A DNA stretch of 64,000 nucleotides from CAZKKF01 sp964553285. Lineage in GTDB: Bacteria; Patescibacteriota; Minisyncoccia; Phycocordibacterales; Zambryskibacteraceae. Below are positions 15,635 through 24,141 of this stretch, piece after piece. The stretch lies in the NCBI GenBank assembly GCA_964553285.1, contig CAZKKF010000001.1:44586-108585 (forward strand), in the 5' to 3' direction. A program made the translations under genes and the position numbers. The notes beneath the pieces were generated by a model. That model searched no databases. It saw nothing but the letters and a program-made list of their open reading frames with translations, and was not told the origin of the DNA. Positions within the stretch are counted from its first letter, which is position 1. Each line of letters opens with the position of its first letter.

Positions 15635-17284
15635 ATGGACGACACTTCCATACAGGATATAAAAAAGTTTTTCAAAGGCGAGGTGCGCTCCGACAGCGAT
15701 ACGCTGAGTAAGTTTTCCAAGGACGCGAGCTTGTTTACCGTAAGCCCCAGCGTGGTCCTGTCGCCAAAAGACGCCAATGACATAGCCTCTGTGGTGCGGT
15801 TTGCGGCGGAGAAAAAGAGAGGCGGCGCGGACGGTATGTCTATAACTGTCCGCGCCGCAGGCTCGTGCATGTCCGGCGGCTCTTTGAACGACTCTATCAT
15901 TTTGGACACCACATCCCACATGCAGGGCGTGCTCGGCTTTTCCAGGCAGTCTGCGGAGGTATTGCCCGGCACTTTCTACAGGGATTTTGAAAAGGCCACT
16001 TTGGAGAAGGGTTTGCTCTTGCCATGCTTCACTGCCTCAAAAAACCTGTGTGCAATAGGCGGCATGATAGGCAACAACTCCGCCGGAGAAAAAACTCTAA
16101 GTTACGGCAAGATGGAGGATTTTGTGGAAGAGCTTAATGTGGTTTTTGCCGATGGAAAGGAGAGGGTAGTGCGGCCCCTCAATGAAAAAGAGCTTGCAGA
16201 AAAGAAAGGCCTTCAGGATTTTGAAGGCGAAGTGTACAGAAAGCTTGATGATTTGATTGTAGGCAACCGGAGTTTGATTGATTCAGAGAAGCCAAATGTC
16301 TCCAAAAACTCCGCCGGATATTATTTGTGGAACGTGAAGCATGACGGGCTTTTTGATTTGTGCAAATTGCTCACCGGCGCCCAGGGTACATTGGGCATTG
16401 TGACCAAGGCCAAGATCAAGCTTGTCAAAACAAAGCCTCACTCTGCCTTGGTGGTGATGTTTATGCCGAATATTGAGCGGCTTGGTGAAGTGGTAAACAG
16501 CTTCCTTTCTTTCAATCCGGAAACTCTTGAGTCTTATGACGACAGCACTCTCAAGCTTGCATTGCGGTTCCTGCCCGAGCTTGCAAGAGGCATGAAGGCA
16601 AGTAATTTCCTCAAACTGGGCCTGTCTTTCCTGCCTGAGCTCGGCATGGCTCTGAAGAGCGGCCTGCCGAAGTTTGTGCTCATTGCGGAGTTTACCGGAG
16701 AGAGCAGTACGGATGCCTTGGACAAAGCAAAAGAGGCGAGGGATAGCATGACGGGCTACGGATATGCAATGCGAATCGCAGAAAGCGAGGTCGAAGCGGA
16801 AAAATACTGGACGGTGCGAAGAGAGAGCTTCAACCTCCTGCGCAAGCATGTGCGCGGCCGCCGCACCGCGCCTTTTATAGACGACGTGGTGGTAAAGCCC
16901 GACCACCTGCCGGAGTTTCTCCCGCGTTTAAGAAAAATACTCGATGAGGCAAGGCTTCTATACACCATCGCGGGTCACGCTGGAGACGGCAATTTTCATG
17001 TCATTCCTCTTATGGATATGACAGACGAGCGCAACAAAGATCTCATCATAGACATATCGGAAAAAGTCTATTCGCTGGTAGGGGGGTACCGGGGTTCCAT
17101 TACCGCCGAGCACAATGACGGCATCATCAGGACTCCGTTCCTTGGCAAGATGTATTCTCCGGAGATGCTCAATCTCTTCAAAAAAACAAAAGACATTTTT
17201 GATCCATTGGGCATATTTAATCCGGGCAAGAAGGTTCCAAGCGGGGGGAAGGGCACTTTTGAGTATATCAAGAGCCATATATAA
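15635..17284 (+). CDS. FAD-linked oxidase (GlcD/D-lactate dehydrogenase type)
   Basis: 549 aa. The N-terminal PCMH-type FAD domain (about 25-240) shows VVLSPKDANDIASVVRFA, the FAD loop RAAGSCMSGGSLND and IGGMIGNNSAGE. The C-terminal FAD-oxidase domain ends with GHAGDGNFHV (a His-containing active-site loop), AEHNDGI and DPLGIFNPGKK. Members oxidise 2-hydroxy acids such as D-lactate or glycolate and pass electrons to quinone or another acceptor. No fused 4Fe-4S domain and no partner subunit lie nearby. Placement after fba suggests a role in carbon or redox balance. The actual acceptor is unknown. Confidence 0.93.
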   Translation: MDDTSIQDIKKFFKGEVRSDSDTLSKFSKDASLFTVSPSVVLSPKDANDIASVVRFAAEKKRGGADGMSITVRAAGSCMSGGSLNDSIILDTTSHMQGVLGFSRQSAEVLPGTFYRDFEKATLEKGLLLPCFTASKNLCAIGGMIGNNSAGEKTLSYGKMEDFVEELNVVFADGKERVVRPLNEKELAEKKGLQDFEGEVYRKLDDLIVGNRSLIDSEKPNVSKNSAGYYLWNVKHDGLFDLCKLLTGAQGTLGIVTKAKIKLVKTKPHSALVVMFMPNIERLGEVVNSFLSFNPETLESYDDSTLKLALRFLPELARGMKASNFLKLGLSFLPELGMALKSGLPKFVLIAEFTGESSTDALDKAKEARDSMTGYGYAMRIAESEVEAEKYWTVRRESFNLLRKHVRGRRTAPFIDDVVVKPDHLPEFLPRLRKILDEARLLYTIAGHAGDGNFHVIPLMDMTDERNKDLIIDISEKVYSLVGGYRGSITAEHNDGIIRTPFLGKMYSPEMLNLFKKTKDIFDPLGIFNPGKKVPSGGKGTFEYIKSHI

Positions 17285-17339
17285 AATGGCTCTGCTCGGC
17301 CCTATTTTCTGGTTTACGGCCGCAAAAGCCGGCCTGTAA

Positions 17340-17368
17340 TTGACTTTTGGGGTGAAATATGATAGTAT
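17340..17368 (+). promoter_or_regulatory. Promoter upstream of the rplY leader terminator
   Basis: TTGACT (17340-17345), 17 nt, TAGTAT (17363-17368). Predicted transcription starts near 17375, directly before an intrinsic-terminator-like hairpin. Confidence 0.55.
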
Positions 17369-17376
17369 TAGGGGAT

Positions 17377-17406
17377 AGGGCCTTTACGGGCCCTCATTGA
17401 TTTTTT
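17377..17406 (+). terminator. Hairpin plus T-run just after the promoter
   Basis: A 6-bp stem AGGGCC/GGCCCT (loop TTTACG) is followed by CATTGA and six T. It could stop transcripts from the promoter at 17340 after about 30 nt, or end transcripts from the fba operon. Confidence 0.55.
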
Positions 17407-17418
17407 ATACAACAAGGT

Positions 17419-17424
17419 TATACT
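17419..17424 (+). promoter_or_regulatory. -10 box of rplY
   Basis: TATACT ends 8 nt before the rplY ATG at 17433, so a second, nearly leaderless promoter lies downstream of the hairpin. Confidence 0.5.
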
Positions 17425-17432
17425 GTCCAACC

Positions 17433-18089
17433 ATGCTTAAGTTGAGCGCCAAAATAAGAGATCCCAAGGCATCCCTCGTTACCCTCAGAGCGGAGGGCCT
17501 TATGCCTGCTGTTTACTACGGCAAAAAGACCGAGTCCACTCCCATATCCATATCGCAAAAAGAATTTACCAAGCTTTTTGAGCAGGCCGGAGAATCCACT
17601 GTTATCTCCATGAATGCAGACGGTACAGAGGTGGAGGTGCTTATACACGAAGTTGACCATGACCCCGTTACGGGAGAGTTGAGGCACGCAGATTTCTACG
17701 CCTTTGAAAAGGGACACAAGCTTACCGTGCAGGTACCTATAGAGTTCGAAGGAGTGTCCGCCGCCGCAAAGGCCGGTGCGCAGATAGTGAAGGTTATGCA
17801 CGAGGTTGAGGTTGAAGCTCTTCCCAAGGATTTGCCGCATGCTGTTGTGGTGGACCTTTCAAGGCTTGAGAAGGTTGGCGACCATGTTACCGTGGCCGAC
17901 GTGTCTTTGCCTGCGGGAGTTTCCATCATCGCATCGCCTGAAGACGTCATCGTGTCTGCCTCACAGCCCCACGAAGAAAAAGAAGAAGAGGCCGCTCCTG
18001 TTGATCTCTCCGCTATTGAGGTTGAGAAGAAAGGCAAGCAGGATGAAGCCGGAGAAGAATCTTCCGGAGGAAACTCTTCCGAATCATAA
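17433..18089 (+). CDS. rplY: Ribosomal protein bL25 (L25/Ctc, long form)
   Basis: 218 aa. The N-terminal 5S rRNA-binding domain shows the typical start LSAKIRDPKASLVTLRAEG and PAVYYGKK. It is followed by the beta-rich CTC-type C-terminal domain and an acidic, Glu-rich tail (about 180-218). It binds 5S rRNA in the 50S central protuberance. The ATG at 17433 is preferred over upstream in-frame codons because the hairpin and -10 lie before it and the L25 domain begins there. A clear terminator follows. Confidence 0.95.
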   Translation: MLKLSAKIRDPKASLVTLRAEGLMPAVYYGKKTESTPISISQKEFTKLFEQAGESTVISMNADGTEVEVLIHEVDHDPVTGELRHADFYAFEKGHKLTVQVPIEFEGVSAAAKAGAQIVKVMHEVEVEALPKDLPHAVVVDLSRLEKVGDHVTVADVSLPAGVSIIASPEDVIVSASQPHEEKEEEAAPVDLSAIEVEKKGKQDEAGEESSGGNSSES

Positions 18090-18101
18090 AAATACTCTCA
18101 T

Positions 18102-18125
18102 AAAGCCGCCCAACAGGGCGGTTTT
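18102..18125 (+). terminator. Terminator of rplY
   Basis: AAAGCCGCCC pairs with GGGCGGTTTT (one G-T pair) across loop AACA, a 10-bp stem ending in T residues. Confidence 0.85.
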
Positions 18126-18144
18126 ATACAGGGCTTCTTTGTTT

Positions 18145-18153
18145 TGGTATAAT
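18145..18153 (+). promoter_or_regulatory. Extended -10 of the lysozyme-fold protein gene
   Basis: TGG plus TATAAT (18148-18153) ends 7 nt before the ATG. There is no -35 match. Confidence 0.6.
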
Positions 18154-18160
18154 AAACTTT

Positions 18161-19531
18161 ATGCGAATACTTCGTTTTGCGCTTGTACTTTTTTTGTCCG
18201 CCGGACTCATGGCGCCCTACATGATGCCGGGCATTGCGGAGGCACAGCTCACTCCCCAGGAAAGGGAGCGTCTTCAGGCCGAATACGACCAGCTCCAAAG
18301 AGAGATAGACGAATGGAATAAAGTCCTGACCGAAACCAGGGCGCAGAAAAACACTTTGCAGGGCGATGTTACCGCCCTAAACGCCCAGATAAAGCAGGCC
18401 GAAGCCGCCATCTCGCAGAGGAACATAATCATAGGCCGCATAGGAAGCGAGATAAACAACAGAACGGCAACAATAAGCTCCCTTGAGGACAAGATAGAAA
18501 GGGGCAAGGTTTCCATGGCGGAGCTCATAAGAAGAAAGAATGAACTTGATTCGTATTCGCTGGTTGAGGCGATGCTTTCCACCGAAGATTTGTCGGAGTT
18601 TTTTTCTGACGCGGATTCTTTTAGCACCATAAAACGCAATCTTCATAGCCTGTTTTTTGATGTTCGCATGACAAGGGCGGAGACGGAAAAAGAACGCCTT
18701 GAATTGCAGTCCAAGAGAGACGAAGAACTTGATGCCCGCCGTGAGGTAGAGGCAAAGAAGCGGCAGATAGCAACAGCCGAAGCCGAAAAGAAAGAGCTAT
18801 TGGCCATCGCCACAGAGCAGGAAAGGTCTTATCAGGCGGTGCTTGCCGAGAGGCAGGCCCGTGCCACTCAAATCAGGGCGGCGCTTTTCCCTCTGGCTAA
18901 CGTGGACCAGGCCATACCGTTTGGTACGGCGCTTCAGTATGCCCAGGCCGCAAGCGCAAAGACAGGCGTTCGCCCCGCCTTCCTCCTTGCCATTATCCAG
19001 CAGGAGTCGGCCTTGGGCGCCAATACCGGCTCGTGCGTCATCACCGATGTAACTTCCGGACAGACCAAGAATATTCGAACGGAAAATGTCTTCTCAAACG
19101 GCATCCACCCCACAAGAGACTTGCCGCCGCTCCAGTCCATACTAAAAGACCTGGGCCGCAATCCGCTTGAGACCAGGGTTTCCTGCCCTGTGGCGGGAGT
19201 GGCAGGCTACGGAGGAGCCATGGGTCCGGCTCAGTTTATTCCTTCCACCTGGAACCTGATAAAGAACAAGCTTGTTGCGGCTCTGGGCAAGGCCGCCCCT
19301 GACCCTTGGAACCCTGCCGATGCCTTTATGGCCTCTGCCGTCCTCCTTGCGGACAACATGGGAAATACGGGCGACAAGCGCGTGGATGAGCGTACGGCCG
19401 CCTGCCGCTACTACTCCGGCCGCACCTGCTATACCAACGGCCAGGCCAACGTGGGGCTCTCTTATGGCAACCAGGTTCTAACTCGCGCCGATAATATCCA
19501 GAAAGACGTGGACTTCTTGCAAAATATATAA
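18161..19531 (+). CDS. Secreted coiled-coil protein with lysozyme-like domain
   Basis: 456 aa. A signal peptide (about 1-27) leads to a long coiled-coil (about 28-235) with heptads like those of the CwlO/EnvC group. The C-terminal domain (about 255-450) has a lysozyme/lytic-transglycosylase fold: LAIIQQESALG supplies the probable catalytic Glu, and GPAQFIPSTWNLI is the conserved substrate-groove motif. It is likely a peptidoglycan-cleaving enzyme acting outside the membrane in growth or division. The CRYYSG and CYTNGQ cysteines may form a disulfide. It is a single gene before rpmE2 and its predicted mRNA is leaderless. Confidence 0.88.
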   Translation: MRILRFALVLFLSAGLMAPYMMPGIAEAQLTPQERERLQAEYDQLQREIDEWNKVLTETRAQKNTLQGDVTALNAQIKQAEAAISQRNIIIGRIGSEINNRTATISSLEDKIERGKVSMAELIRRKNELDSYSLVEAMLSTEDLSEFFSDADSFSTIKRNLHSLFFDVRMTRAETEKERLELQSKRDEELDARREVEAKKRQIATAEAEKKELLAIATEQERSYQAVLAERQARATQIRAALFPLANVDQAIPFGTALQYAQAASAKTGVRPAFLLAIIQQESALGANTGSCVITDVTSGQTKNIRTENVFSNGIHPTRDLPPLQSILKDLGRNPLETRVSCPVAGVAGYGGAMGPAQFIPSTWNLIKNKLVAALGKAAPDPWNPADAFMASAVLLADNMGNTGDKRVDERTAACRYYSGRTCYTNGQANVGLSYGNQVLTRADNIQKDVDFLQNI

Positions 19532-19552
19532 TTTCTTGCTAAGGTGTCAGCG

Positions 19553-19810
19553 ATGAAAAAAGAGATCCATCCGGAAAACTACAGAAAAGTCATCTTCCAC
19601 GACAACTCAAGCGGGGAGCGTTTTCTCATTGGCTCAACCATCGCTTCCGAAGAGACCGACAAGTGGACGGACGGCAAGGACTATCCGGTGCACAGAGTGG
19701 AAATTTCCTCCGCTTCGCACCCTTTCTACACCGGCAACGAAAAAGTGCTTGATGCCGCCGGCCGAGTGGAGAAGTTCAGGGCAAAGAGAGCCAAGGCTTC
19801 GGCAAAGTAA
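19553..19810 (+). CDS. rpmE2: Ribosomal protein bL31, type B
   Basis: 85 aa. [17 protein letters not shown] and HPFYTGNEK mark L31. The absence of the CxxC zinc ligands makes it the B type. The ATG at 19553 is preceded by AAGGTG, a possible weak Shine-Dalgarno, so a GTG nine bases earlier is less likely. bL31 bridges the two ribosomal subunits. A strong hairpin terminator follows, and prfA starts behind that. Confidence 0.95.
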   Translation: MKKEIHPENYRKVIFHDNSSGERFLIGSTIASEETDKWTDGKDYPVHRVEISSASHPFYTGNEKVLDAAGRVEKFRAKRAKASAK

Positions 19811-19828
19811 GGCTTGTTTTGATGCTTG

Positions 19829-19861
19829 AAACGGGCGCCGACATTGTGTCGGCGCCCGTTT
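19829..19861. terminator. Terminator after rpmE2
   Basis: A perfect 15-bp stem (arms 19829-19843 and 19847-19861; left arm AAACGGGCGCCGACA) has a TTG loop and ends in three T. Confidence 0.85.
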
Positions 19862-19886
19862 GCGCTGTAGAATACAACAAACGATT

Positions 19887-20870
19887 ATGTCCCAACAAGA
19901 CCTATCCCAATATCTGAACAATCCAAAAACCGCCTTTCTGGGCCAGGCTTACAGGGATATTTTGCAAAAACAGGAGGAGCTATCTGCTCTTTCGGCTGAT
20001 TCAGGTCTTGCAGAGCTCGCCGAAGAAGAGATGAAGTCTCTCTCCGCCCAGGCCTCGGAGCTAAAAGCCCAGATGGATGATATTTTGGAGAGTGAGAAGG
20101 CCGAAGAGGAGTTCCCGAACGAAATAGTACTTGAGGTCAGGGCTGGAGCGGGCGGCGAAGAGGCGGCTCTCTTTGCTGAGGAGCTATCGGTGATGTACAG
20201 GCGTTTTGCCGAGCGCAGAGGCTGGTCTTTTGTGGCAGTTGACGAGTCCCCAAGCTCTCTGGGAGGGTACAAGGAGGCTTCTTTTGAAATACGCGGCAAA
20301 GACGTGTATCGTACTTTGCGTTTTGAGACAGGGGTGCATCGCATCCAAAGAGTGCCCGCAACGGAGAAATCCGGACGCGTGCATACCTCCACCGCCTCCG
20401 TGGCCATTCTTCCGATGCGAAAGAAGCTTTCCGTGGAGATAAACCCTGCGGATCTGGAGATAGAGTTTTCCCGCTCGGGCGGCGCGGGCGGCCAAAACGT
20501 CAACAAAGTGGAGACGGCCGTGCGCATTATCCACAAGCCAACGGGCATTGACGTGCGCTCCACGGCGGAGAGAAGCCAGCAGAAAAACAGGGAAAAGGCC
20601 ATGGCCATATTGCAGGCCAAGGTGGAGGCTCTGGAAGAAGAAAAAGCCGCCAAGTCTCTTTCTTCGGAGAGGAAATCCCAAATAGGCACAGGCGACAGGT
20701 CGGAAAAGATTCGCACCTACAATGTTTTGCAGGACAGAGTGACGGATCACCGCATAAAAGAGTCCTGGCACAACCTGGATTCGGTCTTTGACGGGGATAT
20801 GGAGGCCATATTGTCCGCCGTGGCTCAAAGGGCCGATTCCGGCCTTGCTTTTGAGGAGGGGGAAGAATAA
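19887..20870 (+). CDS. prfA: Peptide chain release factor 1
   Basis: 327 aa, slightly shorter than the usual 360 because the N-terminal helical domain is trimmed. The GGQ peptidyl-hydrolysis motif is at 201-203 ([10 protein letters not shown]). The codon-recognition tripeptide reads PAT in [14 protein letters not shown], the RF1 form, so it reads UAA and UAG. The start follows a TAGAAT (19868-19873) by 13 nt with no Shine-Dalgarno. It is followed after 57 nt by rpsB. Confidence 0.96.
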   Translation: MSQQDLSQYLNNPKTAFLGQAYRDILQKQEELSALSADSGLAELAEEEMKSLSAQASELKAQMDDILESEKAEEEFPNEIVLEVRAGAGGEEAALFAEELSVMYRRFAERRGWSFVAVDESPSSLGGYKEASFEIRGKDVYRTLRFETGVHRIQRVPATEKSGRVHTSTASVAILPMRKKLSVEINPADLEIEFSRSGGAGGQNVNKVETAVRIIHKPTGIDVRSTAERSQQKNREKAMAILQAKVEALEEEKAAKSLSSERKSQIGTGDRSEKIRTYNVLQDRVTDHRIKESWHNLDSVFDGDMEAILSAVAQRADSGLAFEEGEE

Positions 20871-20927
20871 GGCAGGAGCCATTTGCCAATCGTCCAAGCC
20901 TTTGTTACAATCTCTGCCTGTCTGAAT

Positions 20928-21686
20928 ATGAGTAAAAACACCATAGAACAACCGCCTTCCATGGAAGCCCTATTTGATGTCGGGGCCCATTTTGGCGTGT
21001 CCCGCTCCCGCAGACATCCTTCGGTTAAGCCTTTTATCTTTGGCACCAAGGATAAGGTGGAGATTTTTGACCTGGAGAAGACGCTTATCGCTTTGTCTGC
21101 CGCTGAGAACCTTGCTTCCGAGATAGGAGCCAAGGGCGGCACCATTGTTTTCGTAGGCGGCAAAAACGAGGCGCGTGAGGCGGTAAAGACCGTGGCCCAG
21201 TCCGCAGGGCTGCCGTTTGTTGCTGGACGATTTATCGGCGGCTCTCTCACAAACTTCCCGGAGATAAGGAAGCGCATCAACCGCATGGAAGATCTGACTT
21301 CCCAGAAGGAGAAGGGCGAGCTCGCCAAGTACACAAAAAAAGAAAGGCTTCTCATAGACAAGGAAATAGCAAAGCTTCAGGAAAAGTTTTCTGGTATTTC
21401 TTCTTTGAAGTCTCTTCCCCAGGCCATGTTTGTGGTTGACCCCAGGAGAGAGCATATCGCCGTTGCCGAGGCAAACAGGATGAAGATTCCGGTTATAGCT
21501 CTTGCAAGCTCCGACTGCAACCTATCAAGTATTGAAGCTCCCATACCGGCAAACGATGCCACTATCAAGAGCATAAGGTTCTTCACGGAGCGCATTGCCT
21601 CGGCTTTCCAGCAGGGCAAGAAGCTCGCAGCAGACAAAAAGCCCGCCGCAGCGCAGGTTGAGGAATCTCCTGCGGGCAAGGAATAG
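20928..21686 (+). CDS. rpsB: Ribosomal protein uS2
   Basis: 252 aa. It begins with the EALFDVGAHFG motif and continues with RHPSVKPFIFG, FIGGSLTNF, FVVDPRREHIAVAEA and PANDATIKSIRF, all S2 hallmarks. It belongs to the 30S head/platform side and is needed for S1-type mRNA handling. The start at 20928 follows TACAAT (20906-20911) by 16 nt. It forms the common rpsB-tsf pair with the next gene, with the possible promoter TATACT (21692-21697) between them. Confidence 0.96.
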   Translation: MSKNTIEQPPSMEALFDVGAHFGVSRSRRHPSVKPFIFGTKDKVEIFDLEKTLIALSAAENLASEIGAKGGTIVFVGGKNEAREAVKTVAQSAGLPFVAGRFIGGSLTNFPEIRKRINRMEDLTSQKEKGELAKYTKKERLLIDKEIAKLQEKFSGISSLKSLPQAMFVVDPRREHIAVAEANRMKIPVIALASSDCNLSSIEAPIPANDATIKSIRFFTERIASAFQQGKKLAADKKPAAAQVEESPAGKE

Positions 21687-21738
21687 TTTGTTATACTGGT
21701 GCGGTGAGATTTATATTGGCCGTTTGATTTGACTACTC

Positions 21739-22326
21739 ATGGATATTTCAACAGAAAAAGTAAAAGAGCTTAGAGACAGGACCGGCGTTTCCATAATGCA
21801 GTGCAGGAAGGCTCTTGAGGAAGCAGGAGGGGACGAGGAGAAGGCACTTATTATTTTGCGCAAGAAAAGCGGCGACATTGCCGCCAAGAAGGCGGATAGA
21901 GTGCTCGGAGCAAGCGCCGTGCAGTCTTATGTGCACGCCTCCGGTGGCATAGGCGCCATGGTGGAGCTTTCCTGCGAGACCGACTTCGTAGCAAAGAACG
22001 AAGAGTTCAAGCGCTCCGCTTATGACATCGCCATGCATATCGCGGCCACCAACCCGCAGTTTCTCTCTGTAGACGACGTATCTGAAGAAGCCAAAGCCAA
22101 GGCGGCCGAAGCTTTCCAAAACGAAGTGGCGGACAAGCCGGATGATCTGAAGCAAAAGATAATGGACGGCAAGCTCAAGAGCTTTTTTGCCGAGCAGGCA
22201 TTGCTTGACCAGCCGTTCATCAAAAATCCGGAGATTCTTGTCAAAGATATCGTATCCGGTCTTTCTCAGAAGTTTGGCGAAAGGGTTGAGATTCGCCGGT
22301 TTGTTAGGTTCTCCCCGGACAACTAA
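21739..22326 (+). CDS. tsf: Translation elongation factor Ts
   Basis: 195 aa, a short EF-Ts. The N-terminal UBA-like domain carries KVKELRDRTGVSIMQCRKAL. The conserved TDFVAKNEEF core contacts EF-Tu. Only one core subdomain remains, as in other compact EF-Ts proteins. It releases GDP from EF-Tu. Its stop codon shares one base with the start of the following membrane-protein gene. Confidence 0.95.
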   Translation: MDISTEKVKELRDRTGVSIMQCRKALEEAGGDEEKALIILRKKSGDIAAKKADRVLGASAVQSYVHASGGIGAMVELSCETDFVAKNEEFKRSAYDIAMHIAATNPQFLSVDDVSEEAKAKAAEAFQNEVADKPDDLKQKIMDGKLKSFFAEQALLDQPFIKNPEILVKDIVSGLSQKFGERVEIRRFVRFSPDN

Positions 22327-22745
22327 TGGTTGTTTTAATCTTTTATATATCCCTGGCTATAGCAAGTCTGATGCTTGCGGTGAAGATCTATGAAGCAAGG
22401 AGGCGTAAGAGAAGCGTTGTCTACAAAGTATTTTCATATTTTGATGAGTGGACGCATTTTGCCGTCTCCAAGGTGCTTGGTGCGGTGAGGCGGATACTTT
22501 CTTCCGCATATAATTTTTTGGTTCATGAATTGCCAAAAAGAGTATATGATTTTCTGGTGCGCTGTATTGCCTATGTGCGCAGTCTGTACGATCGCTCCAT
22601 GATATTTGCCAGAGGAGTGCAGAGGCTAAAATCCAACCCCAAGGTGTCTTCTTTCCTGCGGGATATTGAGCAGGCAAAGAAGGAAATAAGAGCCAACAAA
22701 GACAGCAAGCCAAAAGGGGAGCCGAGAGAAGAAGAGGGGGAGTAG
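22326..22745 (+). CDS. Hypothetical protein with N-terminal membrane segment
   Basis: 139 aa, no recognised family. One transmembrane helix (about 2-19) is followed by a basic stop-transfer stretch (EARRRKR), a mostly helical Arg/Lys-rich middle, and a Lys/Glu-rich tail. It probably faces the cytoplasm with its C-terminal part. The start overlaps the tsf stop by one base, so it is likely translated by coupling from tsf, which hints at a link to ribosome or membrane biology but does not prove one. Confidence 0.7.
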   Translation: MVVLIFYISLAIASLMLAVKIYEARRRKRSVVYKVFSYFDEWTHFAVSKVLGAVRRILSSAYNFLVHELPKRVYDFLVRCIAYVRSLYDRSMIFARGVQRLKSNPKVSSFLRDIEQAKKEIRANKDSKPKGEPREEEGE

Positions 22746-22747
22746 TT

Positions 22748-22775
22748 TTGCGTGTCGGCGGATAAAGCGATAATA
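22748..22775 (+). promoter_or_regulatory. Promoter of tRNA-Thr
   Basis: TTGCGT (22748-22753), 16 nt, GATAAT (22770-22775), about 25 nt before the tRNA. Confidence 0.4.
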
Positions 22776-22799
22776 TGGCATTGTTCTGCTGTTAAGTAA

Positions 22800-22875
22800 G
22801 CCACCTTAGCTCAGTTGGTAGAGCAATACTTTTGTAAAGTATGGGTCGTCGGTTCGAGTCCGACAGGTGGCTCCA
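22800..22875 (+). tRNA. tRNA-Thr (TGT anticodon), CCA encoded
   Basis: Acceptor GCCACCT/AGGTGGC; D-loop AGCTCAGTTGGTAGAGC; anticodon stem ATACT/AGTAT around loop TTTGTAA giving anticodon TGT (reads ACA). The T-arm contains GGTTCGAGTCC. CCA is encoded at 22873-22875, unlike the tRNA-Ser gene in this window. Confidence 0.95.
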
Positions 22876-22917
22876 AGATTGTATTTTTTAGTTTGGTCGG
22901 TATTGAATTTGTAGAAT

Positions 22918-23748
22918 TTACAAAATGTTGGCGAGGATAAAAACATCTCCTCCTATTGGCTTATTCGGTCTTGGGAAAATAATGCACTGGTTTTTGTCAG
23001 CGATATATTCTATCTCTCCGTCTTTGGCAAATACTTCTCCTGCGGTTAAGGTGTCAAAGTCGTTAAATTCTTTTACAAAGTAAAAATCATTTGTCTTTTT
23101 GGTTACGATTTTATCAATTTGTATCACACGTTGAGGCAGGTCATTCAATGTCACTTGATTATTTATAGCCCCAAATAAACTTAAAAATTGCTTAATGATA
23201 TTAATGGTTAGCGGTAGATTTGTTTCCGTTTCCATCACAGAGCCGCACTCAACACATAACCCAACCTTGTCTTGCCTGCTCATATAGGCATCTGATGAGC
23301 CTGGAACCAAAGAGTCCCAGCCATGAGATACGATACCGACACTCAATTTACCGGCAACTTCAGCGTCTTCTTTTCTGCATATTATGAATGGTTCGGTTTT
23401 CCTGCTATTGCTGGCATGGAGATCCAGAAGGGCTTCACTTTCATCTAAAATATCCATTAGTTCTTTAGCTCTCCCGTGTTCAGGGGTGTTGCCGTTTTCG
23501 TCTCTAATAAAAAGCCGGTTGAGATTAGCATTTACCTCTCGTACGTTCTTTTCTATGGCTTCCGGGTTGGCAAAAACAAAATAGACTTTTCCTCTCTCAA
23601 TATCTACTTCCTCTATAATCTTTTTTAAAGCAATAACCCCCACCTGCTCATTGCCATGAACTCCTGCAAAAATTGCAATGGTCTTACCTGGCCTATTACC
23701 TGTTTTTATTACAATATCCTTCACTTTTAGACTATTATACTGGCTCAA
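22918..23748 (-). CDS. AstE/AspA family metallo-hydrolase
   Basis: 276 aa succinylglutamate desuccinylase/aspartoacylase-type carboxypeptidase fold. Zinc ligands are His31 and Glu34 (GVHGNEQVG) and His111 (LDLHAS). NLNRLF provides the substrate-binding Asn/Arg and VECGS the catalytic Glu. It should cleave an N-acyl amino acid or a related amide; the substrate is unknown. The start may be nine codons in, at GTG 23724, because a TATAAT lies inside the first codons (MSQYN region) and would place transcription close to that GTG. It is transcribed toward the tRNA. Confidence 0.85.
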   Translation of the reverse strand: MSQYNSLKVKDIVIKTGNRPGKTIAIFAGVHGNEQVGVIALKKIIEEVDIERGKVYFVFANPEAIEKNVREVNANLNRLFIRDENGNTPEHGRAKELMDILDESEALLDLHASNSRKTEPFIICRKEDAEVAGKLSVGIVSHGWDSLVPGSSDAYMSRQDKVGLCVECGSVMETETNLPLTINIIKQFLSLFGAINNQVTLNDLPQRVIQIDKIVTKKTNDFYFVKEFNDFDTLTAGEVFAKDGEIEYIADKNQCIIFPRPNKPIGGDVFILANIL

Positions 23749-23847
23749 TATCCTAAACGATACTGACTAATTTGTCTTATTGTTGGGGGGAATAGACATA
23801 GTGGTGAGGGTTTTGAAATAATCCAGCCTTGATGCTACCATGGCTAC

Positions 23848-24085
23848 ATGAGAGTAAAAGTTGCTAAAAATCAATATTTTACCGCTTTTTTTTGAGAAAG
23901 ATGAGCTAGGTGGCTACACCGTAACCGTGCCATCTCTTCCCGGCCTTGTTACAGAGGGGAGAGATTTGGAGGATGCCAAGGTGATGGCCGAAGATGCTAT
24001 CCGTTGCTATGTTGAGGGGTTGAAAAAGAGGAAACAGGAATTCTCCCCGGAAAAAGAAGTCGGCAGTTTTAGAATTGCGGCCTAA
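23848..24085 (+). pseudogene. HicB-family antitoxin-like gene, frameshifted in a T8 run
   Basis: From the ATG at 23848 (6 nt after extended -10 TGC-TACCAT, 23836-23841) the reading is MRVKVAKNQYFTAF, then a stop inside a run of eight T (23886-23893). With one T fewer it continues in frame as FEKDELGGYTVTVPSLPGLVTEG, the HicB/UPF0150 core. A TTG start at 23861 in the downstream frame gives an intact 74-aa protein but a worse N-terminus. No HicA toxin gene is adjacent. A homopolymer sequencing error, a real frameshift or slippage are all possible. Confidence 0.65.
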
Positions 24086-24141
24086 GTAAACTCCCGTGTT
24101 GGCCAGGCTGCGAACCGTATGATATGTAATACGAATAGCTT

